A stretch of DNA of 64,000 nucleotides from DASPNM01 sp035626515 (lineage in GTDB: Bacteria; Bacteroidota; Bacteroidia; Chitinophagales; Chitinophagaceae). The notes beneath the pieces are model-generated. The model saw nothing but the letters and a program-made list of their open reading frames with translations, searched no databases and was not told the DNA's origin. The stretch is taken from assembly GCA_035626515.1 (NCBI GenBank), contig DASPNM010000028.1:81719-145718 (forward strand), in the 5' to 3' direction. Of this stretch, positions 50,644 to 58,696 are shown piece by piece. The position numbers were made by a program, and so were the translations under genes. Each line of letters starts with the position of its first letter. Position 1 is the stretch's first letter.

Positions 50644-50651
50644 AAGGAGGT
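50644..50651 (+). promoter_or_regulatory. Strong Shine-Dalgarno sequence
   Basis: AAGGAGGT is a perfect anti-Shine-Dalgarno complement ending 3 bases before ATG 50655. Such sequences are rare in Bacteroidota, and it fixes the start of the following gene. Confidence 0.6.
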
Positions 50652-50654
50652 ACT

Positions 50655-52814
50655 ATGCGTTCGTTAACCCTGGTCGCTGCCTTCATGGCAGTCATTTGCA
50701 ATTTGCCCGCAACTGCTCAGTCAATCAAAAAGAAGATCCATGTAACGGTTAAAGAAGCATCCACCGGCAAAACCATAGAAGGCGCGGTGGTAACTTATAA
50801 GGGGCTGCTCGGCAAAAGCATTACCGCTACAACGGATGCGGCGGGCCAGGCAATTATCGAAGTAACACTGTTGTCCCGCTCCGCGACCGGAACCCTTATC
50901 GTTTCGGACGGTCAGACCTTCAGCTCCTACAATGATTCAAAGACCACAATCACGCTGCTGGATACGCAGGATTACTACGAAGTCACCGTTTCCCTGATGA
51001 GCGATTACAAAAACATTGCCGTAACAGTAACTGATAAGAGTGGTCCGGTCGCAAATGCAAAAGTGATATTGCGGGGCGTACGAGATCCCCGGGATGAGGT
51101 AGAATACACCAATCCCGCGGGCCTCGCCCGGATGCAGGCATTATTGATCGATAACTCTAAGACGGTTCCGGTTATTGTCGAAAAAGAAGGTTACTTCCCG
51201 TATGAGGGGAACATAACGCTTACCCGAAAAGTGCAGGTATACTCGGTCAACGTATCTCTTGAAAAGGATCCTAAAACAAAAATATTGCGGGTGTCCGTCA
51301 TCGGGGACGACGATAATTTACCGTTGCCCGATGCGAGCGTGACTGCGGATGCGGGAGTGCTCACCGATTTCTACCGGGGATCTACGGATCCGGCCGGCGT
51401 TGCCGAGCTGGCGATCAAGACCAGTGGCGATTACAAGATCACCATTCAGCACCGGAACTATTTTCCCTATGAGCAGACGATCAAAGTCATCCGGCATGAC
51501 GACGCGGAAATTCCTCCCCTGAGTGTGAGGCTGAAAAGAAGCAAACCGAAGGAAACGGATAAAGTTGATCTCATCGTAACTGTGCTGGGACAAAAAGGAG
51601 GCCAGTCGGGGCCGCTGCCCGGCGCAAAAGTTACCGTAGAGCATTTGAGCCAGGAAGTGGGGCCCGATGGCAAAGCTGTTTTTGAGAAAGTGTTCTCGAT
51701 TGGAAATTCCGTGAAAATAACAGCCTCGGCCCGGAACTATGCGACCGTGGAATTGACCACTACGCTGGACAATACGGAACGATATACGATGTCAACCCAA
51801 CTGCAGCGAGAGCTTACGCTCCAATACAAGGCACAGGACGTGAAGTTTCTTGTCAAGGTGCTGGATGAAACAACGGATCGGCCGGTTGTCGATGCGGCAG
51901 TGATGCTGAAGGCAGGGAGCGGAAAAGTTATCGGTTTTGGTAAATACCCAAACCCGCAGGGAGAAGTGGAATACATGCTGGATGCTGCAGAAATTGCAAA
52001 CACAACTCTGAAGGTGTCGGCTGTTGCGCCTTATTACCAGGAAAGAACCTCCGATGTTCCCATTTCCATGGTAACGTCGTCTGACTTCGGGATGTATACG
52101 CTTTTCCTGAAGAAGAAAGAGGGCGTGAAAGAGCCGGGCGAGAAAAAATTCGGTCCTTATACCGTTGTTCCCGGCAGCTGGTTGCCAACGGGTCTCTTCC
52201 TGAAAAAAGGACAGTACTTCAGGGTTGAAGCCAGTGGCATCATTCAGTATAAAGATCCGCCGAATACCCAAAATACTCCGGATGGCGGTGGTTACTGGGG
52301 TTGGTGGCAATTAAAGGGAAAAATCGGCGAACAAATTATGCCCTTGGGCAGCAAAGGCGGAGGAGTTGCAGGGGCAGACGGACTAATCGAACTGGGGGCG
52401 CCAGCTACATATCGAATGGGGCACGCGGAGGAGAAGGCATTGGAAGGGCATTATACGGTTTATGTTTTTTCGAAACATGCGGTTGAGAACAAGAGCCCAT
52501 TGGTGAACCCGGCGGCGAAAGACAAGCTGGCGAAACATGTGGAGTTTTTGGAAAGACTCAAGTCGTTTAATAAGGCGGCTTTCGAACAAAGAACAGTTGA
52601 TGAAATAATCGGTGAGATAAAATTCATCATCTCTGAATACCAGCTTCAAAAAATAAAAGGTTTCGATTTTACGGAATGTTCCAATCACATAAGAAAGGTT
52701 TTATCACTGGTATTATATACGAACACAGTTCCTTCGAAAGAGGATATGGATATGTATCACCAGTGTATCGAATCGCTCGATTCGTCAATAAAAGACCAGG
52801 CAAACAGAATGTAG
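50655..52814 (+). CDS. Secreted multi-module protein (carboxypeptidase-regulatory-like repeats plus LecA-like domain)
   Basis: 719 residues from ATG 50655. Signal peptide about 1-22 (CNLPATAQ). Five successive modules of about 95-100 residues from 25 to 500, each with a VTVxD-type first strand, a GxVV/AKVxL strand and a TDxxG(x)A turn (TTDAAGQAIIEVTL, YTNPAGLARMQALL, STDPAGVAELAIK, VGPDGKAVFEKVF, YPNPQGEVEYML), i.e. Ig-like CarboxypepD_reg folds. Residues about 515-620 resemble a LecA/PA-IL-like sugar-binding sandwich (TGLFLKKGQYFRVEASGIIQY, AGADGLIELGA). The last 90 residues are helical. Extracellular. Function unknown; glycan binding is possible. Confidence 0.82.
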   Translation: MRSLTLVAAFMAVICNLPATAQSIKKKIHVTVKEASTGKTIEGAVVTYKGLLGKSITATTDAAGQAIIEVTLLSRSATGTLIVSDGQTFSSYNDSKTTITLLDTQDYYEVTVSLMSDYKNIAVTVTDKSGPVANAKVILRGVRDPRDEVEYTNPAGLARMQALLIDNSKTVPVIVEKEGYFPYEGNITLTRKVQVYSVNVSLEKDPKTKILRVSVIGDDDNLPLPDASVTADAGVLTDFYRGSTDPAGVAELAIKTSGDYKITIQHRNYFPYEQTIKVIRHDDAEIPPLSVRLKRSKPKETDKVDLIVTVLGQKGGQSGPLPGAKVTVEHLSQEVGPDGKAVFEKVFSIGNSVKITASARNYATVELTTTLDNTERYTMSTQLQRELTLQYKAQDVKFLVKVLDETTDRPVVDAAVMLKAGSGKVIGFGKYPNPQGEVEYMLDAAEIANTTLKVSAVAPYYQERTSDVPISMVTSSDFGMYTLFLKKKEGVKEPGEKKFGPYTVVPGSWLPTGLFLKKGQYFRVEASGIIQYKDPPNTQNTPDGGGYWGWWQLKGKIGEQIMPLGSKGGGVAGADGLIELGAPATYRMGHAEEKALEGHYTVYVFSKHAVENKSPLVNPAAKDKLAKHVEFLERLKSFNKAAFEQRTVDEIIGEIKFIISEYQLQKIKGFDFTECSNHIRKVLSLVLYTNTVPSKEDMDMYHQCIESLDSSIKDQANRM

Positions 52815-53004
52815 ATTGAAATCGGTACGGTGCGGTTTGGTTGGGCGGGCTTGTGGAGACTGCTTGACACGCTATCCTGTCCGAATGATTTCGACTTCAG
52901 CTTTCCTGCCCCGTACCTGGGTCTTGTCCCGCGCTTCCGGGAAACATTTAACTAAATTCGAGCGTGGCGGCTATCCGGTACGCGCCTGCTAAATCTGGAG
53001 TCGT

Positions 53005-53469
53005 ATGACGAACGGGAAATTACCAGCCATGCACAATGTGGGTATTGTTGTGGAATCGCTGGAAAACGCGATCGCTTTTTTTGAGCTGGTCGGTCTAAAG
53101 CTCGAAGGACGGGCGTTTGTGGAAGGTGAATGGGCCGGCAGGGTAACCGGGCTCAATTTTCAGACTGTCGAAATTGCGATGATGGTTACTCCCGATGGAC
53201 ACAGCCGGCTCGAATTGTCACGATTCGTAAAACCGCCTGTTGTGTCTGATCACCGAGCTGCGCCCGTGAACTCCCTTGGATACCTGCGCGTCATGTTCAC
53301 TGTCGACGACCTTGACGGAACCGTTTCCAGGCTCACGCGGCATGGGGCGCAGCTCGTTGGGGAGGTCGTCCAGTACGAAAATCTCTACCGGCTCTGCTAC
53401 ATTCGCGGAACCGAGGGGATTTTGATTGGCTTGGCAGAAGAGCTGAAAAAAGGTACGCGCAAGGATTAA
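53005..53469 (+). CDS. VOC-family (glyoxalase-like) protein
   Basis: 154 residues. Paired beta-alpha-beta-beta-beta units: HNVGIVVESLENAIAFFELVGLKLEGRAFV and LGYLRVMFTVDDLDGTVSRL, metal-ligand-like H and E residues (MHNVG; YIRGTEGILIGLAEEL). Members include dioxygenases, glyoxalase I and resistance proteins; the substrate is not predictable. The sequence between 52815 and 53004 has no recognisable gene. Confidence 0.88.
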   Translation: MTNGKLPAMHNVGIVVESLENAIAFFELVGLKLEGRAFVEGEWAGRVTGLNFQTVEIAMMVTPDGHSRLELSRFVKPPVVSDHRAAPVNSLGYLRVMFTVDDLDGTVSRLTRHGAQLVGEVVQYENLYRLCYIRGTEGILIGLAEELKKGTRKD

Positions 53470-53570
53470 TTGCGACTCGCTGCGCAATACTGCGCTGTAT
53501 GGAAGTGAAGTTGCATTAATGGACAGCGCCCGGAGCTTCCGTCAATATCTTACACCAAATAAGGGTTCAT

Positions 53571-53948
53571 ATGAATGCAACAGAATTTCGGTTTTGTTAC
53601 TCAACGCCCCTGTACGCAGAGACCGTGTCCTTTTATAAAAATATTTTACAGCTGGAGGAGTTTCGTTCGTGGGACCGGGGAGAAGGACTGAGAGGTTCAA
53701 TCTTCCATTCCCCCAATGGTACCGGCCTCATCGAAATTGAAGAAGGCGGGACCACTCCCATTCTGCAGGGCGAGCTCTATATTGAAGTAGAAGATGTCGA
53801 CCTCTGGTACGAAAAAATGACCAGTAAGCAGGTGACGATCAACCGCCCAATCGCAAATACCTCTTATGGACACCGCTCTTTTAAGATTGAAGATCCCAAT
53901 AGGCTGGTGATCGGTTTGTTCAGCTATAATGAGAACGCAGGCGTGTGA
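53571..53948 (+). CDS. VOC-family protein
   Basis: 125 residues. VOC motifs: FCYSTPLYAETVSFYKNILQLEEF, GSIFHSPNGTGLIEIEEGG, LYIEVEDVDLWYEKMTSKQ, HRSFKIEDPNRLVIGLF. Little similarity to the neighbouring VOC protein beyond the fold; the two are not recent duplicates. Cytosolic, substrate unknown. Confidence 0.88.
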   Translation: MNATEFRFCYSTPLYAETVSFYKNILQLEEFRSWDRGEGLRGSIFHSPNGTGLIEIEEGGTTPILQGELYIEVEDVDLWYEKMTSKQVTINRPIANTSYGHRSFKIEDPNRLVIGLFSYNENAGV

Positions 53949-54157
53949 GTCAGCAAAGTCGGAAAAGTCAGAGGTCAGAGGTCGCGAGTCAGAAGAGCCC
54001 TATGTATAGTCCATCCCTCGCCAGTCAACTAATTAACCAGTGAAACTAATCAACCCTTCCATCCCGATCCTGCTCTGCTCTTCGTGCGACGGACTCACGA
54101 GTATTGACTACTAACCCCAGACTGCGGCGAAGCCGAGGGTTCCGGCAGACATATTGC
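53949..54157. other. Intergenic region with AGTCNGn-like units
   Basis: About 209 bases. The left part (53949-54000) contains irregular GTCAGAGGTC / AGTCGGA units related to the heptad minisatellites at 5739 and 63956. No gene seen. Confidence 0.5.
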
Positions 54158-55264
54158 ATGATAAAAAACATGCATGCACGGCTGGTACGCATAAACCGGG
54201 GACTCCTGTTTTTTGTGTTGGTGACGGTTGTGCTTTATTATGGAAAGCCACTCCTGATCCCGTTCACACTGGCGATCCTGCTCGCCATGCTGATGGCGCC
54301 GCTCTGCAGCAAACTGGACAGGCGCGGCTGGCACCGTGCCTTTTCAGCCGGACTCTGCACCCTCATAGTCCTCGTGGTCTTCCTGCTTGCCATCGCCATC
54401 CTCGCGGCTCAAATCGGCAGCTTTATCCGCGATATGGGCCTTATTGAAAGCCGCACCGCCGAGCTGCTGGTAACGATCCAGCAATTCATCGAGCGGAGAT
54501 TCGGCATTCCCGTGCCGGAACAACGCGAACTGATCAGCACCGGCGGCCGCGACCCCGTCAGCTTCCTCCAACCTCACCTGAAGCAGGTCTTGCGGAGCTC
54601 GGTTCAGACTTTCGCGGGTATGGTGTTCACGATTATTTTGATCTTTCTTTTTCTTTACCACAAGGAACGGTACCACAATTTTTTCCGGCGGCTCACTCCC
54701 GGCCGAAGCGAAGCGGAAAAAGAACAGATCCTAGGGAGTATCGCGCAGGTCTCGCAACGTTACCTCGTGGGACGCGCGTTTTCCATTGTGGGCCTCTTCA
54801 TTCTCTACGCTGCCGCGCTGGTCATTATCGGTGTCAATAATGCTCTGTTGCTCGCCGGCGTGGCCGCACTGTTCAACATCGTGCCGGTGATCGGACCCAT
54901 CGTGGCGGCACTTTTTCCGTTCCTGGTCGCGCTTGTCACGGAGCCGAGCGTGCAGCCCGCTGTGTGGGTGCTCGTGACCTTCTGCCTCTTCCAGTTGCTC
55001 GACAATTACTACCTCACGCCGCATTTCCTGGGCGGCGAAGTGAACCTCAGCGCGGCCGCCACCATCGTAATCATGATCTGCGGCGGATTCTTGTGGGGAA
55101 TCGCCGGAATGATCCTCTTCATTCCGATGTTCAGCATCGTTCGCATCATCTTCGATCACCTTCCGGGGTGGGAACATTACGGGTTTCTCATTGGGAATCC
55201 GGGGAAACGGCCCTCGAAACAACTCGAAAGCTGGTTCCGCAAAATTTTTCATCGTTCCCGCTGA
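54158..55264 (+). CDS. AI-2E/UPF0118-family permease
   Basis: 368 residues from ATG 54158 (MIKNMHARLVRIN). Eight or so membrane helices, two near the N-terminus (FFVLVTVVLYYGKPLLIPFT, LAILLAMLMAP), then a soluble middle segment, then the rest; conserved end GALLWGIAG-like GGFLWGIAGMILFIPM and QLLDNYYLTPHFLGG. The family includes autoinducer-2 exporters and Na+/H+ antiporters; which applies cannot be told. ATG 54170 is an alternative start. Confidence 0.9.
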   Translation: MIKNMHARLVRINRGLLFFVLVTVVLYYGKPLLIPFTLAILLAMLMAPLCSKLDRRGWHRAFSAGLCTLIVLVVFLLAIAILAAQIGSFIRDMGLIESRTAELLVTIQQFIERRFGIPVPEQRELISTGGRDPVSFLQPHLKQVLRSSVQTFAGMVFTIILIFLFLYHKERYHNFFRRLTPGRSEAEKEQILGSIAQVSQRYLVGRAFSIVGLFILYAAALVIIGVNNALLLAGVAALFNIVPVIGPIVAALFPFLVALVTEPSVQPAVWVLVTFCLFQLLDNYYLTPHFLGGEVNLSAAATIVIMICGGFLWGIAGMILFIPMFSIVRIIFDHLPGWEHYGFLIGNPGKRPSKQLESWFRKIFHRSR

Positions 55265-55272
55265 ATCCCCGC

Positions 55273-55662
55273 TTAGCGCTCCTTCGACTGTAGCCGCTGG
55301 CTGATCGCTTCTTCGAGCGAATCGGGTAAGATCGAAGCGTCGTCATCAATCGCGCGAAGCGACTTGAGTTCCGAGTCCCAGGTAAATATATGTTCCGGAC
55401 CGGCGTTGATGCTCACATGAAACCGCAGCTCGTTGTTGAAGCTGAACGGAGCTGCCTTTACCACGTAAGGCACATCGTCAACGATCAGGTTGAACGTTCG
55501 CTCTTCTGCGCGTGGGCCAGTGCGGGGTTGCTGGTGGGCGCGTTCCATCGCGTTGTCCTGTCGCAGTGAAGGCGCTCCGCCTGTTGGGTTTTTCCTTTTT
55601 GCAGAATGAGGTTTGCCGCGCTTCGAGGAAGAGCCCGCTCTTCGTTCGGTTCTGCCAGCCAT
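55273..55662 (-). CDS. Small protein of unknown function
   Basis: 129 residues. The first 50 residues are basic and low complexity (RRAGSSSKRGKPHSAKRK); the rest is a compact globular domain (FNLIVDDVPYVVKAAPFSFNNE, FHVSINAGPEHIFTWDSELKSL, ILPDSLEEAISQRL). Conserved-looking but unnamed. Convergent with the permease gene, 8 bases apart. Confidence 0.7.
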   Translation of the reverse strand: MAGRTERRAGSSSKRGKPHSAKRKNPTGGAPSLRQDNAMERAHQQPRTGPRAEERTFNLIVDDVPYVVKAAPFSFNNELRFHVSINAGPEHIFTWDSELKSLRAIDDDASILPDSLEEAISQRLQSKER

Positions 55663-55774
55663 AGAGAAATTTTAGAGAAAGGCCGCAGTAATTGTGCCAT
55701 CGCGCCGGGAAACATGCTGCGGCTTTGGCACGTTTGCTGCAACTTATGCATCAACAACGTCTGTTATTTATCCA

Positions 55775-57232
55775 ATGTTTCCGCGATCCGCCAAACGCAT
55801 ACCGTTTCTGGTGCTTGCCTGCTGCCTGTATGGGGTAGCGATTGCACAAACCGATACCCTGCCTGCGCACGAGGACAGCGTTCGCATCCCGACCGGAGAA
55901 ACCGCAGAGATCGCTTTCCCCGCCGGCCGGCTGCTTCACGACGACCCGGCGTTCAACAAGCGCTCGCCTTTATGGATCCCGGCTGTGCGGGTCGTAAACG
56001 TAAACCTTTTCAACTGGACCCTCGCCCGCTATGTTTTCAATTATGACTGGGCGCGCGTCAGCCCGGAATCCTGGAAAAACAATCTTAAAACCGGCTTTCA
56101 GTGGGACGACGACCGTTTCGGGATGAATTTTATCGGACACCCGCATACGGGCAGCTATTATTTCAATGTTGCTCGTTCCAATGGCTACACCTACCTGCAA
56201 TCGCTTCCATTCGCGGTGGCCGGCAGCATCATCTGGGAATATTTTGGAGAAAATACGCCACCGTCGCGAAACGACCTGATCAATACACCGCTGAGCGGAT
56301 CGATGCTTGGAGAAATTCTGTACCGGATCAGTTCAAATATCCTCGATGATCGCACGGGCGGAAAAGAGCGTTTCCTGCGGGAGGCGGTAGCCGCGCTGAT
56401 CAACCCCACACGGGCCCTGAATCGTTTTACGCAGGGACGATTTTGCCGTCGTACGGACAGGGAAATTTACCAGAAAGAACCCCTGGAGGTGACCTTCAAC
56501 TTCGGATTGCACAAGGTGAACGAATCGAACAAATTCGCAACCGGGCTCACGAACGCCATCATCAACCTGCAGCTCGATTACGGGGATCCCTTCGAAGTGC
56601 GGCCGAGGAAACCGATGGATCATTTCCGGCTGCGGCTGGAGTCGCGCTATGGAGATGATCAAAAGCTTATCGACAATGTGATCGGCTATGGCTTTCTTTT
56701 TGGAAAAAACATCAGCAGCGATAACTACGGAATGCTGATCGGTGGATTCCAGCATTTCGATTATTGGAACAACCGCACATTCGAACTGGGTGCGTTGGGA
56801 TTTGGGCCAGGGGCGATCTTCCGTTTCCGTCCGGGTGAAAAGTTCACGCTTTATTCCAGCCTTCATGTTGCCGGTGTTCCTCTTGCCGCGAATACCACGC
56901 GTTTTGGACCAGATACTTCCGAATTCCGGGATTATCCATTCGGAGGCGGATTCCAGGCACGGATAGAAGAAGCTTTCAATTTCGGAAATTTTGCAAGCTT
57001 GGGTTTTACCGGGTACCATTACCGTATCTGGCATTATGAGGGAATCAAAGGGCGCACGCACATTTCCATACTCAAGCCGCGGGTCACGGTAAATATTTTA
57101 CGCAACTGGAGCCTCGGCATAGAGCACCAGGTTTATTTCGACAACCGGATGATCGAAGGACTTCCGCCGCTGCGGCTGCGCCAGACGGAACAGAAATTCT
57201 TTCTTCAATACCGGTTCGGACTACCGCGATAA
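55775..57232 (+). CDS. DUF3943-family outer membrane-type protein
   Basis: 485 residues from ATG 55775 (MFPRSAKRIPFLVLACCLYGVAIAQ), a clear signal peptide; the 27-codon upstream extension is not signal-like. DUF3943 core: RVVNVNLFNWTLARYVFNYDWARVS, FGMNFIGHPHTGSYYFNVARSNGYTY, GSIIWEYFGENTPPSRNDLINTPLSGSMLGEI, spread over about residues 60-190. The C-terminal half alternates aromatic beta strands as in outer membrane barrels and ends in FLQYRFGLPR. Function unknown. Confidence 0.88.
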   Translation: MFPRSAKRIPFLVLACCLYGVAIAQTDTLPAHEDSVRIPTGETAEIAFPAGRLLHDDPAFNKRSPLWIPAVRVVNVNLFNWTLARYVFNYDWARVSPESWKNNLKTGFQWDDDRFGMNFIGHPHTGSYYFNVARSNGYTYLQSLPFAVAGSIIWEYFGENTPPSRNDLINTPLSGSMLGEILYRISSNILDDRTGGKERFLREAVAALINPTRALNRFTQGRFCRRTDREIYQKEPLEVTFNFGLHKVNESNKFATGLTNAIINLQLDYGDPFEVRPRKPMDHFRLRLESRYGDDQKLIDNVIGYGFLFGKNISSDNYGMLIGGFQHFDYWNNRTFELGALGFGPGAIFRFRPGEKFTLYSSLHVAGVPLAANTTRFGPDTSEFRDYPFGGGFQARIEEAFNFGNFASLGFTGYHYRIWHYEGIKGRTHISILKPRVTVNILRNWSLGIEHQVYFDNRMIEGLPPLRLRQTEQKFFLQYRFGLPR

Positions 57233-57303
57233 GACGAGATAGCGGGATCTCAACCGAATGTTTTCGTAAGTTAGGCCGTCAAAAACCAAAGCCAGGCCAG
57301 CCG

Positions 57304-57867
57304 TTGAATGAAACAGAGTTGATACAAGGTCTCCGGAAGGGAGAAGAGCCGGCTTTCCGCTTTTTGGTTGACACCTACCAGGACCTTGTCTTCAACACGG
57401 CCTTAGGGATCGTGCAGAATGCAGAGGATGCAGAGGATGTGGCACAGGAAGTGTTCATCCAGGTATTTCGGTCGATTGACCGGTTTAAAGGGGAATCGAA
57501 ACTTTCCACCTGGCTGTACCGGATCACCACCACCCGCTCTCTCGACGTGTTGAGGAGCCGGAAAAGCAAGAAGCGCTCGGGTCTGCTGCAGCGCCTGTTC
57601 GGGGAGGAAGGGGAACCGTTGGTCGAATTGCCCGATTTCCAGCACCCGGGCGTGGCACTGGAGAAAAAAGAAAATGCAGCCCTGCTCTTGCAGGCCATCC
57701 GGAAATTGCCGGAGAACCAGAAGGTCGCATTTACGCTGCACAAACTGGAAAACCTAAGCTATGAGGAGGTAAGCCAGGTGATGCAAACCTCCGTTTCGGC
57801 GGTGGAATCATTGATGCACAGGGCAAAACAAAACCTGCGAAAAATTCTCGAAAAAGGTGTGGGGTAG
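57304..57867 (+). CDS. ECF RNA polymerase sigma factor
   Basis: 187 residues beginning with a TTG codon (MNETELIQGLRKGEEPAFRF), the only plausible in-frame start; a nearby ATG (57308) is out of frame. Sigma region 2: LVDTYQDLVFNTALGIVQNAEDAEDVAQEVFIQVFRSIDRFKG over residues 22-64; region 4: KLPENQKVAFTLHKLENLSYEEVSQVMQTSVSAVESLMHRAKQ over about 136-178. Directs transcription of an envelope or metal stress regulon; the next two genes encode its likely membrane anti-sigma factor and a periplasmic sensor. Confidence 0.95.
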   Translation: MNETELIQGLRKGEEPAFRFLVDTYQDLVFNTALGIVQNAEDAEDVAQEVFIQVFRSIDRFKGESKLSTWLYRITTTRSLDVLRSRKSKKRSGLLQRLFGEEGEPLVELPDFQHPGVALEKKENAALLLQAIRKLPENQKVAFTLHKLENLSYEEVSQVMQTSVSAVESLMHRAKQNLRKILEKGVG

Positions 57868-57914
57868 GTGTTTTCACGAAGGTTTTGTCCCGGATTACCG
57901 TCAAAACTTTGTAT

Positions 57915-58229
57915 ATGAACCCGGAAAAGAATAAGCGTATCGAGGAGATTCTGTCCAGCCTGGATGGCGCCGAACGCGCCCAGGCTCCGTCATTCTTCTA
58001 TACCCGCCTGAAAGCGAGAATGGAAGCAGGCGTTCCGCAGCCGCGTCCGTTCATATTAAGACCGGTTTATATCATTGCTTCGCTGCTGGTGATCCTGATG
58101 CTGAACATGCTTGTACTCCTGGGTTCTTCAGGTTCGGCGGATGAGACCATTACCGAACAGGAAGTGGAGCAATCCATTGCCGCTGAGTACAGCATCAACA
58201 CGAACCTGACGTATGAAATGAACCAGTAA
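57915..58229 (+). CDS. Probable membrane anti-sigma factor
   Basis: 104 residues from ATG 57915 (MNPEKNKRIEEILSSLDGAE). Soluble N-terminus, one membrane helix at about 50-73 (YIIASLLVILMLNMLVLLGSS), short periplasmic C-terminus. No recognised domain. Its position directly after the ECF sigma gene and before a CpxP-like gene (TAATG overlap) suggests it holds the sigma factor at the membrane; this is inferred only. Confidence 0.75.
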   Translation: MNPEKNKRIEEILSSLDGAERAQAPSFFYTRLKARMEAGVPQPRPFILRPVYIIASLLVILMLNMLVLLGSSGSADETITEQEVEQSIAAEYSINTNLTYEMNQ

Positions 58230-58696
58230 TGAAGAATTCCACCAACAAAATACTCATTGCTGCTCTGGTGCTGCTGTTGATCGTCAATCTTGCGATGGTC
58301 TTTTTCATGGTAAAAGGAAAGCCTTCGCGGGGGAAGCACCGGTCGCCGTCCGAGCGGCTGGTGAAGGAGATTGGTATGACGGAAGAGCAGCGCCGTCAGT
58401 ACGACAGCCTGCGGGAAATGCATTTTTCAAAGGTTCGTCCTCTTCTGGATTCCATGCGACGCACACGACAGGCGCTTTTTAACCTCATGAAGGAAGAGCA
58501 GCTCAACGACAGTGTGATCGGTGATTATTCCACCAGCATTTGCGAAAAGCAAACGCGCGCCGACCGGATGACACTGGAACATTTTCGCCGGGTACGTGCG
58601 ATGTTTTCGGGCGAACAGCAAAAGAAGTTCGATGCTTTCGTAGAAAAGATGATGCAGCGCCCGGGACCGGGCCGCCGCAGCGACAACCGGAAATGA
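58229..58696 (+). CDS. CpxP/Spy/CnrX-like periplasmic sensor
   Basis: 155 residues. N-terminal membrane anchor (about 8-28, LIAALVLLLIVNLAMVFFMV). Helical periplasmic domain with two LTxxQ-like units: IGMTEEQRRQYDSLREMHF and RVRAMFSGEQQKKFDAFVEKM, as in the heavy-metal-resistance (CnrX/CpxP/Spy) family. Overlaps the anti-sigma stop by one base (TAATG), so the three genes form one operon. Expected to sense misfolding or metals and release the sigma factor. Confidence 0.88.
   Translation: MKNSTNKILIAALVLLLIVNLAMVFFMVKGKPSRGKHRSPSERLVKEIGMTEEQRRQYDSLREMHFSKVRPLLDSMRRTRQALFNLMKEEQLNDSVIGDYSTSICEKQTRADRMTLEHFRRVRAMFSGEQQKKFDAFVEKMMQRPGPGRRSDNRK

Noticed and set aside
53005..53948. The two VOC genes as a recent tandem duplication
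   Set aside because: Beyond the fold their sequences and lengths differ too much.
49762..55264. Genomic island with integrase
   Set aside because: No integrase, transposase or phage gene was seen in the region; only composition and position suggest acquisition.
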